A stretch of 6,075 nt of DNA from Candidatus Mnemosynella bozhongmuii. Its GTDB lineage: Archaea; Halobacteriota; Archaeoglobi; Mnemosynellales; Mnemosynellaceae. Shown one piece after another: positions 1-5,448 of the stretch. Both the position numbers and the translations under genes were made by a program. The stretch covers positions 1 to 6,075 of the forward strand of contig JACIWD010000072.1 of NCBI GenBank assembly GCA_014361165.1, read 5' to 3'. Numbering within the stretch: the first letter of the stretch is position 1; every line of letters starts with the position of its first letter. Below the pieces are notes generated by a model. The model saw only the letters and a list, made by a program, of their open reading frames with translations. It did not search any database and was not told the origin of the DNA.

Positions 1-120
1 ATGGAGAACGTCTGCAATGTTCCCGTGATCAGAGGAGTGAAGCCGAAGACGCAGTATTATGCGATGCTCGTTGATCTCTCTGAAGGCTTCCCGAGGTTGA
101 GGTTTGAGAAGGTTGAATAG
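1..120 (+). CDS. C-terminal end of an unrecognised protein (partial, 5' end outside the window)
   Basis: Frame 1 is open from the first base and ends at TAG 118-120, giving 39 visible residues that end in FPRLRFEKVE. The window begins with ATG, but this is more likely an internal Met of a longer gene cut by the window edge, because no upstream sequence is available to show a ribosome binding site. The segment is mildly basic and has one Cys (residue 5), a VPVIRGVKPKT stretch and a hydrophobic YYAMLVDL strand. I do not recognise the family and assign no function. It lies 67 bp upstream of pyrB on the same strand; the gap contains a likely promoter, so it is probably a separate transcription unit. 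Codon use (AGG, AAG, GAG) resembles that of the neighbours. Confidence 0.5.
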   Translation: MENVCNVPVIRGVKPKTQYYAMLVDLSEGFPRLRFEKVE

Positions 121-152
121 AGTCATCCTGAAGAACTTAGGAAGTTCGCAAA

Positions 153-160
153 AAATATTA
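153..160 (+). promoter_or_regulatory. Probable archaeal TATA box for pyrBI
   Basis: The A/T-only string AAATATTA sits in the only intergenic gap on this strand, preceded by CGCAA, a plausible BRE (TFB-recognition) element. Archaeal transcription usually starts about 22-27 nt downstream of the TATA centre, which would put the start near 180-184, only 4-8 nt before the pyrB ATG at 188. That would give an almost leaderless transcript and agrees with the lack of a well-placed Shine-Dalgarno site. The assignment rests on base composition and spacing alone. Confidence 0.5.
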
Positions 161-187
161 ACCGCTTGAGGAAAAAGATAACTTCTG

Positions 188-1108
188 ATGAATTTCAAAA
201 ACAGAGACATACTCTCAACAAGAGAGCTTACAAGAGAGGAGATAGATCATATTTTAAAGACGGCAAGTAAATTTGATGAGAATCCCCAGGAATTTTCCGA
301 TATTCTCAGAGGAAAAATTCTTGCACTTGTTTTCTATGAGCCGAGCACGAGAACCAGAATGTCATTCGAGACCGCAATGAAGAGACTCGGAGGAGATGTC
401 ATAAACCTCGGAGCCATAGAAGCCAGTTCAATTGCGAAGGGAGAGAATCTGTGCGACACGATCAGAATCATCTCAAACTATGCGGACGCAATAGTTCTGA
501 GACATCCGAAGGACGGTGCTTCCAAACTTGCTGCAGAAGTCTCGCCTGTTCCCGTGATAAATGGGGGAGATGGTGCCGGACATCATCCGACTCAGACACT
601 TCTCGATCTTTACACCATGAGAAAAGAGGGCAAACTCGGAAGAGTCAAGGTTGCACTTGTCGGAGACCTCAAATACGGGAGAACTGTCCATTCCCTAATT
701 TACGCTCTAACACTCTATGATGCCGAGATCATCCTTGTTTCTCCAAAGGAGCTTGCAATGCCTCATGACATCGTGGAGGACATCAGAAAAGCTGGAGGAA
801 AGATAAGGGAGACAGAAGATCTGAAAGAGGTTATTCCCGAGGTGGATGTTCTCTACATGACAAGAATACAGAAGGAAAGATTTCCTGATCCGAATGAATA
901 CAAGAGGGTTGCCGGAATCTACAGACTGACTCCGGAGCTTCTGAAAGATGCGAAAGAGGATATGATTGTGATGCATCCTCTACCGAGAGTAGACGAGATC
1001 GATCCGAGAGTGGATGAGCTCCCGAATGCCAAATATTTTGAGCAGGCGAGAAACGGGATTCCTGTCAGAATGGCTGTTTTATCCCTTGTTATGGGGGTTA
1101 TGGAATGA
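188..1108 (+). CDS. pyrB: Aspartate carbamoyltransferase catalytic chain
   Basis: Catalyses carbamoyl phosphate + L-aspartate to N-carbamoyl-L-aspartate, the committed step of de novo pyrimidine synthesis, in the cytoplasm. The 306-residue product has the usual family length. The N-terminal carbamoyl-phosphate domain (about 1-135) has the phosphate-binding STRTR at 53-57, the SSIAKGE loop at 80-86 (Ser80 and Lys84, with the same numbers as in E. coli PyrB, donated to the neighbouring subunit), RHP at 105-107 and GHHPTQ at 131-136. The aspartate domain has GDLKYGRTVHS at 159-169, TRIQKER at 225-231 and HPLPRVDEI at 263-271. All key catalytic residues are present. ATG 188 is chosen because a stop (TAA 179-181) lies just upstream in frame and the N-terminus aligns with the family. 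GAGGA at 168-172 is too distant (15 nt) to be a normal ribosome binding site. The last 4 nt overlap pyrI (ATGA). Confidence 0.97.
   Translation: MNFKNRDILSTRELTREEIDHILKTASKFDENPQEFSDILRGKILALVFYEPSTRTRMSFETAMKRLGGDVINLGAIEASSIAKGENLCDTIRIISNYADAIVLRHPKDGASKLAAEVSPVPVINGGDGAGHHPTQTLLDLYTMRKEGKLGRVKVALVGDLKYGRTVHSLIYALTLYDAEIILVSPKELAMPHDIVEDIRKAGGKIRETEDLKEVIPEVDVLYMTRIQKERFPDPNEYKRVAGIYRLTPELLKDAKEDMIVMHPLPRVDEIDPRVDELPNAKYFEQARNGIPVRMAVLSLVMGVME
1093..1099 (+). promoter_or_regulatory. Shine-Dalgarno site for pyrI
   Basis: GGGGGTT lies inside the end of pyrB, 5 nt before the pyrI ATG at 1105. It is a fair match to the archaeal GGAGGTGA consensus and supports both the chosen start and translational coupling through the ATGA overlap. 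Confidence 0.6.
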
Positions 1109-1566
1109 ACAGGGAGCTGAGGGTCAGACCCATAAAGGATGGAACTGTAATAGACCATGTCAAGGCAGGTCAGGCTCTGAACGTTCTGAGGATTCTTGGA
1201 ATAAAACCCGGTTCGGAAGAAATCGTGAGCATGGTTATGAATGTTCCCAGCAAGAAGATGGGAAGAAAGGACATTGTGAAGGTGGAGAACAGAGAACTCA
1301 AAGAGGAGGAGGTTGCCCAGATATCGCTGATCTCACCCGAGGCAACCATAAACATCATCAGGAATTATGAGGTGGTGGAGAAATACAGGGTGAGTCCTCC
1401 AGAGTATGTTACCGGTCTCATCCGCTGTCCGAATCTGAACTGCATATCAAACACCTCTGAGCCTGTCAGCTCAAAGTTTATTGTCATGAGAGATGATGGG
1501 ATAAAGCTAAGATGCTATTACTGTGAGAGGGTCATCTCGGACAACATTGCCGATCATTTGCTCTGA
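1105..1566 (+). CDS. pyrI: Aspartate carbamoyltransferase regulatory chain
   Basis: Non-catalytic subunit that binds ATP, CTP and UTP and joins catalytic trimers into the allosteric holoenzyme. The 153-residue length matches the family. The N-terminal nucleotide-binding domain (about 1-100) has GTVIDH at 13-18, MGRKDIVKVEN at 52-62 and NYEVVEK at 87-93. Asp17, His18, Lys59 and Lys93 correspond to E. coli PyrI Asp19, His20, Lys60 and Lys94, so nucleotide control is probably retained. The C-terminal zinc domain has four Cys at 108, 113, 137 and 140 (C-x4-C then C-x2-C), the usual structural zinc site that contacts PyrB. The start codon overlaps the pyrB stop (ATGA 1105-1108), typical of stoichiometric co-translation. 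Its last 13 bp overlap the 3' end of the convergent HMG-CoA reductase gene. Confidence 0.97.
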   Translation: MNRELRVRPIKDGTVIDHVKAGQALNVLRILGIKPGSEEIVSMVMNVPSKKMGRKDIVKVENRELKEEEVAQISLISPEATINIIRNYEVVEKYRVSPPEYVTGLIRCPNLNCISNTSEPVSSKFIVMRDDGIKLRCYYCERVISDNIADHLL

Positions 1567-2819
1567 AGCTCTTCGAGAAGCTCTCTTGCCCTGTCAATCC
1601 TTATGTTACCTTCCTCCACCATTTTCTTTGCGATGATGTCTATGAGCTCTCCTTTTGCTCCGGCCATCATTGCTATGTTTCTTGAATGAAGGGACATGTG
1701 ACCTCTCTGAATTCCCTCGGTTGCGAGAGCTCTTAGAGCTGCAAAATTCTGAGCCAGTCCAACCGCACCCATGACCTCTGCAAGCTCTCTTGCTGTCTTG
1801 ACTCCGAGGATTTTCAGACAGGCCTTTGCTGTTGGATGAACAGCGGTTGCTCCTCCGATTATTCCGACCGCCATTGGCATTTCAAGAGTTCCCACGAGAT
1901 CTCCATCCGCATTCTTCTCCCATGTTGTCAGAGGTCTGTAAACTCCGGTTCTTGAAGCATATGCATGAGCTCCTGCTTCAAGAGCTCTTGTATCATTTCC
2001 CGTTGCCAGAGCAACCGCAATGACGCCGTTCATGATTCCCTTGTTATGGGTGGCTGCTCTGTAGGGATCAGCGAGAGCAAATGCATATGCTTCAAGAATT
2101 CCATCCACAACTTCCTCTCCTCCGATTGCATCCTTATCAAAAACCGCCCTTGCTCTCACAAGTCTTCTGTCAGCAAGATTCGAGAGTATTCTGAGATAAA
2201 CCTTTCCGCCTGTTACCTCTTCGATGAAGGGAGCAACAGCCTCGCACATGGTGTTAACCGCGTTTGCTCCCATCGCATCAAGACAGTTCACGAGAAGATG
2301 AACAACAAGCATCGGACCCCTTATTGTGTCAAGAACTCTTGCCTCAACGTCAACAGCTCCTCCCCCGAGATCTACGAGCACCGGATCTCTTTCATTCGCA
2401 ATTCTGAGAATCTCATCCTTTTTTTCAAGAACCCTCATCTTGGCTCCAAAAGGGTCTCTCAGACCTGTTACCTGAATCTGACCTATCATGATTGAATCGG
2501 TTGCCTTTGAGAAGAATCCTCCCTTGACTCTTGCCATCTTGGCGGCATTGCTGGCTGCTGCTATAACAGATGCCTCCTCAATTGCCATGGGAATGAGATA
2601 ATCCTTTCCGTTTATTCTGAAGTTCACGGCTATCCCGAGAGGTATTTCCATAGCGCCAATCACATTCTCAACCATTCTGTTCGCAATCTCAATTCCCAGA
2701 GCTCCGGTATTGCTGAGCGTCCTCATTTCATCTTCATTCAATCCCGAGAACTCCGAAACAATTCTCAATCTCTCCTCCGGAGAGAATTTGTAAAAGCCCT
2801 CAATTCTCGAACTCTTCAT
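1554..2819 (-). CDS. mvaA: 3-hydroxy-3-methylglutaryl-CoA reductase, class II (bacterial type)
   Basis: Reduces HMG-CoA to mevalonate and CoA with two equivalents of NAD(P)H, the step feeding archaeal isoprenoid lipid synthesis. The 421-residue soluble product has no membrane segment and closely follows the Pseudomonas mevalonii class II enzyme from start to end. Catalytic residues, with P. mevalonii numbers in brackets: Glu82 (83) in IEEAS, Lys260 (267) in THNKGIMNG, Asp276 (283) in ATGND, His374 (381) in QRGHMSLH. The dinucleotide-binding motif DAMGAN is at 181-186, and TTWEK at 298-302 is also conserved. Asp145 matches Asp146, linked to NADH preference in P. mevalonii. The open frame extends upstream to 2897, but ATG 2819 is preferred: the extra 26 residues are absent from the family and overlap the DUF35 gene, while GAGGTG lies 6 nt before ATG 2819. 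Last gene of the mevalonate operon, 10 nt after the DUF35 gene. The class II type suggests ancient acquisition from bacteria. Confidence 0.96.
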   Translation of the reverse strand: MKSSRIEGFYKFSPEERLRIVSEFSGLNEDEMRTLSNTGALGIEIANRMVENVIGAMEIPLGIAVNFRINGKDYLIPMAIEEASVIAAASNAAKMARVKGGFFSKATDSIMIGQIQVTGLRDPFGAKMRVLEKKDEILRIANERDPVLVDLGGGAVDVEARVLDTIRGPMLVVHLLVNCLDAMGANAVNTMCEAVAPFIEEVTGGKVYLRILSNLADRRLVRARAVFDKDAIGGEEVVDGILEAYAFALADPYRAATHNKGIMNGVIAVALATGNDTRALEAGAHAYASRTGVYRPLTTWEKNADGDLVGTLEMPMAVGIIGGATAVHPTAKACLKILGVKTARELAEVMGAVGLAQNFAALRALATEGIQRGHMSLHSRNIAMMAGAKGELIDIIAKKMVEEGNIRIDRARELLEELQSK

Positions 2820-2825
2820 TTCAAA

Positions 2826-2831
2826 CACCTC
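2826..2831 (-). promoter_or_regulatory. Shine-Dalgarno site that fixes the HMG-CoA reductase start
   Basis: On the minus strand GAGGTG is followed by 6 nt (TTTGAA) and the ATG at 2819-2817. The stop codon of the DUF35 gene (TGA 2832-2830) overlaps this site, so ribosomes ending the upstream gene terminate on the ribosome binding site of the reductase. This argues against the longer frame starting at 2897. Confidence 0.85.
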
Positions 2832-3231
2832 AGTTAAATCTTTCCTCAGGTATGAACTTCGTTCCGTAATGAATGATTCCCGACTCACCCTCCTCAAGAA
2901 TCTTCCTGAAGACTGCTCTGACCCTCATACCTATGTGAATTTCCTCGGGCCTGCAGTCAACCTGAGCTGTCAATCTCGGACCCTCATCAAGTTTGATGAT
3001 TGCAAGAACATACGGTGCACCGTATTTGAAATCCTTTGGAGCAGAATGAATTACCGTGAAGGTAACCACTTCACCTCTTCCGGAGAACCTGTATTCCTCG
3101 ATTTCACCCCTTCTCCTGCACTTTGGACAGATGTTTCTTGGAGGGAAGTAAAAGGAGTTGCACCTTTTGCAGTGTGTTCCGATTAGATTGTATCTGCTTC
3201 TTATTTTCCTCCAGAATCTCGGAACGGTCAT
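2830..3231 (-). CDS. DUF35 zinc-ribbon/OB-fold protein, probable scaffold of the thiolase/HMG-CoA synthase complex
   Basis: A 133-residue protein of the DUF35 (Zn-ribbon domain-containing OB-fold) family. After a basic N-terminal helix, a rubredoxin-like zinc ribbon has Cys21-x2-Cys24 and Cys35-x2-Cys38. The OB-fold follows: GRGEV at 51-55, TFTVIHSAP at 57-65, PYVLAIIKLDEG at 73-84 and IGMRVRAVF at 100-108. In Methanothermococcus a DUF35 protein holds acetoacetyl-CoA thiolase and HMG-CoA synthase together in a complex that passes acetoacetyl-CoA directly between active sites. The position immediately after both genes makes the same role likely here, although this is inferred from context and family. 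The start is ATG 3231, 2 nt after the thiolase stop, because GAGGTGA ends 6 nt before it; a TTG two codons upstream (3237) abuts the Shine-Dalgarno site and is too close to use. The stop overlaps the reductase's ribosome binding site. Confidence 0.92.
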   Translation of the reverse strand: MTVPRFWRKIRSRYNLIGTHCKRCNSFYFPPRNICPKCRRRGEIEEYRFSGRGEVVTFTVIHSAPKDFKYGAPYVLAIIKLDEGPRLTAQVDCRPEEIHIGMRVRAVFRKILEEGESGIIHYGTKFIPEERFN

Positions 3232-3233
3232 TT

Positions 3234-4406
3234 TCAATCACCTCTTTCAAAGATGTGCACCACTGCGGTTCCGCCAGTTCCTCCGACATTGTGAGTGAGA
3301 CCTATTTCTGCTCCGTCAACCTGTCTTTTTCCTGCCTCACCCCTCAGCTGAAGAACTATTTCAACAGCCTGCTTGATGCCTGTTGCCCCAACTGGATGAC
3401 CGCATGCCTTCAGACCACCGCTCGGATTGACCGGAAAATCTCCATCGAGATGGAAAATGCCTTCCTCAAGTGCTCTTCCTCCTTCTCCCTTCTTCACAAA
3501 CCCGAGATCTTCAACTGCAAGAATCTCGGCAATTGAGAAGCAGTCATGAACTTCAAGGACATCAACATCTTTCGGTTCGATTCCGGCCATCCTGAAGGCT
3601 CTTCTCGAAGCATGAACGGTTGCATCCAGCGTTGTTATGTCTCTTCTGTCATGAAGGGAGATTGTATCCGATGCCTGAGCGGATGCAAGAATTCTTATCG
3701 GAGTGTCCGTGAACTCTCTCGCCCTCTCCATTGGTGCAAGAACAACGGCTGCTGCTCCATCGCTTATGGGAGAGCAGTCCAGAACTGTGAGAGGATATGC
3801 CACCAGCGGTGCTCTGAGAACATCCTCAATCGTTATCTTTCTCTGAAAATGAGCATAGGGATTCTTTGTTGCATTTTCATGATTCTTGACTGAGACCATT
3901 GCCATCTGCTCTCTCGTTGTCCCGTAGCGGTGCATGTGAAGCGTTGCAATCATGGCATACAAACCCGGGAAGGTTGCACCCATGTGACCCTCCCATTCTC
4001 TGTCTGCTGCCGAGGCAAGAATATCCGAGGCAACTTCCGAGCCGACATCTGTCATCTTCTCAACTCCTGCGGCAATGACGATGTCCAGATGACCGGAAGC
4101 AACAGCGAGAAATGCCTCTCTCAGGGCGAGCCCACCCGAGGCGCATGCTGCCTCAACCCTCGTGCTCGGAATGTGAAGCTCTGAACCCAGACCAGAATAA
4201 TCCGCGATGATTGAACCGATGTGCTCCTGTTCGATCAGCCTTCCGGCACTCATGTTGCCAACATACATGGCTTCGATTTCATCACCGTGAAGATTTGCGT
4301 CTTCAAGAGCCTTCAAACCGGCCTCAATGAAGAGATCTCTGAAAGATTTGTCCCAGAGCTCGCCGAATTTCGTGCATCCAACACCGATGATTGCCACATC
4401 CCTCAT
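3234..4406 (-). CDS. Acetoacetyl-CoA thiolase (acetyl-CoA C-acetyltransferase), archaeal type
   Basis: Condenses two acetyl-CoA to acetoacetyl-CoA, the first and thermodynamically unfavourable step of the mevalonate pathway. The 390-residue product belongs to the archaeal/SCP-x-like branch of thiolases. Visible motifs are the nucleophilic Cys88 in EAACASGG, SDGAAAVVL at 215-223, HDCF at 287-290, NPSGG at 327-331 and CGHPVGATG with catalytic His337. Near the C-terminus HNVGGTGG (372-379) replaces the Cys-x-Gly that carries the second active-site Cys in bacterial biosynthetic thiolases; this is usual for the SCP-x-like branch rather than a defect. The ATG directly follows the HMG-CoA synthase stop (TGA 4409-4407, no gap), with GGGTGA 5 nt before it. 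With the synthase upstream and DUF35 downstream, the gene set matches the archaeal channelling complex. A thiolase acting in fatty-acid breakdown is the alternative, made unlikely by these neighbours. Confidence 0.93.
   Translation of the reverse strand: MRDVAIIGVGCTKFGELWDKSFRDLFIEAGLKALEDANLHGDEIEAMYVGNMSAGRLIEQEHIGSIIADYSGLGSELHIPSTRVEAACASGGLALREAFLAVASGHLDIVIAAGVEKMTDVGSEVASDILASAADREWEGHMGATFPGLYAMIATLHMHRYGTTREQMAMVSVKNHENATKNPYAHFQRKITIEDVLRAPLVAYPLTVLDCSPISDGAAAVVLAPMERAREFTDTPIRILASAQASDTISLHDRRDITTLDATVHASRRAFRMAGIEPKDVDVLEVHDCFSIAEILAVEDLGFVKKGEGGRALEEGIFHLDGDFPVNPSGGLKACGHPVGATGIKQAVEIVLQLRGEAGKRQVDGAEIGLTHNVGGTGGTAVVHIFERGD
3238..3244 (-). promoter_or_regulatory. Shine-Dalgarno site that fixes the DUF35 start
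   Basis: GAGGTGA on the minus strand, inside the end of the thiolase gene, is a near-perfect match to the archaeal 16S rRNA tail. It is 6 nt from ATG 3231 and 0 nt from the alternative TTG at 3237, so it selects the ATG. Confidence 0.85.
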
Positions 4407-5447
4407 TCAAATCACCCTGATCTTTCTTCTGAACTTCAGATACATTCCGTAATCCAGATACTCAACATTCCTGAGATAATCCTCTATCTTCGGTCTGGAA
4501 TCTCTGAGTTCCTCTATCTCATCCGTCACGATGATGCTGAAGGAGTCGCTTCCCGCACCAGAACCGAATGATGTCATGAAGATTCTCTCACCCGGACTAG
4601 CGATGTCAAGAACAGCACAGAGACCGAGAAGTGATGAAGCTGAATAGGTGTTTCCTATCTCCGGAACAAGCAACCCGGGTTTCACCTGCTTTTCCGTGAA
4701 TCCCAGAATTTTCGCAACCCTCAAAGGAAACTTTCCGTTTGGCTGGTGAAAAACTGCGTAATCGTAATCCTCCGGAGTTCTTCCAAGTTTTTCGAGAAGC
4801 ATTCTCGATGCCTCTACAACATGCCTGAAATAAGCTGGCTCTCCCGTGAACCTTCCGCCATGAGAGGGATATGGCATTCCCTCTCTCCTCCAGAAATCCG
4901 GAGTGTCTGTTGTGAATGAGCAGGTGTCCTCTATCTCGGCTATGACCCTCTCCTTCCCGGTTATGAAGGCTGCGCTCCCAGCTGCTGCCGTGTATTCAAG
5001 GGCATCTCCGGGTGCACCCTGAGAGGTGTCCGAACCTATTGCCAGAGCCATCTCCACGGTTCCGGCCTTCACAAGAGAGAGGCAGACCTGAAGAGCTGCG
5101 GTTCCTGCCTTGCACGCAAACTCAAAATCAGCAGCTGTCAGTCTGTGATCTGAGCAGATAGCCTCTGAAACGATGGTTGCAGTTGGTTTGACCGCATAGG
5201 GATGGCTTTCTGAACCAACATAGATGGCACCTATTTTCCCGGGGTCTATTCTCCTTCTCTCAAGAGCGATTCTCGATGCCTCAACAGCCATGGTGGCAGC
5301 ATCCTCATCAATGCCCGGCACAGACTTCTGATATACGAGAAGTCCATTTTTTATGTCCTCCGGATCCTCTCCCCATATTCTGGCTATTTCCTCAACCTTT
5401 ATCCTGTATCTCGGAATATATGCCCCGTAACTAACTATTCCCGCCAT
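4407..5447 (-). CDS. Hydroxymethylglutaryl-CoA synthase, archaeal type
   Basis: Condenses acetyl-CoA with acetoacetyl-CoA to give HMG-CoA, pulling the thiolase reaction forward. At 346 residues it has the compact archaeal length and the full thiolase-fold layout. The likely catalytic triad is visible: Glu80 in GSESHP, Cys112 (acetylated nucleophile) in FACKAGT and His234 in FHQPNGKFP. Other conserved segments are the N-terminal GIVSYGAYIPRYRI, GNTYSAS at 264-270 and FGSGAGSDSF at 293-302. The start at ATG 5447 is supported by GAGGTT ending 5 nt upstream, within the end of the regulator gene; only 1 nt separates the regulator's TGA from this ATG. The next gene, the thiolase, starts at the base following the stop. 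A KAS III-like ketoacyl synthase is a formal alternative, but the triad context and the following thiolase, DUF35 and reductase genes point to HMG-CoA synthase. Confidence 0.95.
   Translation of the reverse strand: MAGIVSYGAYIPRYRIKVEEIARIWGEDPEDIKNGLLVYQKSVPGIDEDAATMAVEASRIALERRRIDPGKIGAIYVGSESHPYAVKPTATIVSEAICSDHRLTAADFEFACKAGTAALQVCLSLVKAGTVEMALAIGSDTSQGAPGDALEYTAAAGSAAFITGKERVIAEIEDTCSFTTDTPDFWRREGMPYPSHGGRFTGEPAYFRHVVEASRMLLEKLGRTPEDYDYAVFHQPNGKFPLRVAKILGFTEKQVKPGLLVPEIGNTYSASSLLGLCAVLDIASPGERIFMTSFGSGAGSDSFSIIVTDEIEELRDSRPKIEDYLRNVEYLDYGMYLKFRRKIRVI
4412..4417 (-). promoter_or_regulatory. Shine-Dalgarno site for the thiolase
   Basis: GGGTGA on the minus strand, within the last codons of the HMG-CoA synthase gene, lies 5 nt before the thiolase ATG (4406). 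It supports that start and coupled translation. Confidence 0.7.
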
Positions 5448-5448
5448 A

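Noticed and set aside
168..172. GAGGA as the Shine-Dalgarno site of pyrB
   Set aside because: It ends 15 nt before the ATG, too far for normal use, and lies upstream of the transcription start predicted from the TATA element.
1014..1370. Plus-strand frame of 118 codons overlapping pyrB and pyrI in another frame
   Set aside because: Both pyrB and pyrI are full length with intact motifs; the alternative product is low-complexity, rich in Gly, Glu and Arg, and unrecognised.
1565..1586. Repeated GAAGCTCT / GAGAAGCTCT motif just past the pyrI stop as a hairpin terminator
   Set aside because: Only a 3-bp stem can be formed around CTTCGAGAAG, and the motif is explained by consecutive Glu-Leu-Leu-Glu-Glu-Leu codons of the reductase.
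1622..1629. TTTTCTTT as a U-rich terminator for pyrBI
   Set aside because: It is a short run of codons for Lys-Lys-Met within the reductase gene, read on the other strand. There is no longer T tract or cluster, so it cannot be told from chance.
1965..2495. Open plus-strand frame of 176 codons antisense to the HMG-CoA reductase gene
   Set aside because: The reductase on the other strand has every catalytic motif in place. The antisense product is rich in Ser, Cys, Asn and His, has no recognisable domain and has no supporting ribosome binding site.
3123..3536. Open plus-strand frame of 137 codons across the DUF35/thiolase junction
   Set aside because: It is antisense to two well-supported genes. 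Its Ser/Cys/Phe-rich composition is typical of a reverse-complement shadow in a genome with many GAG, AGA and AAG codons.
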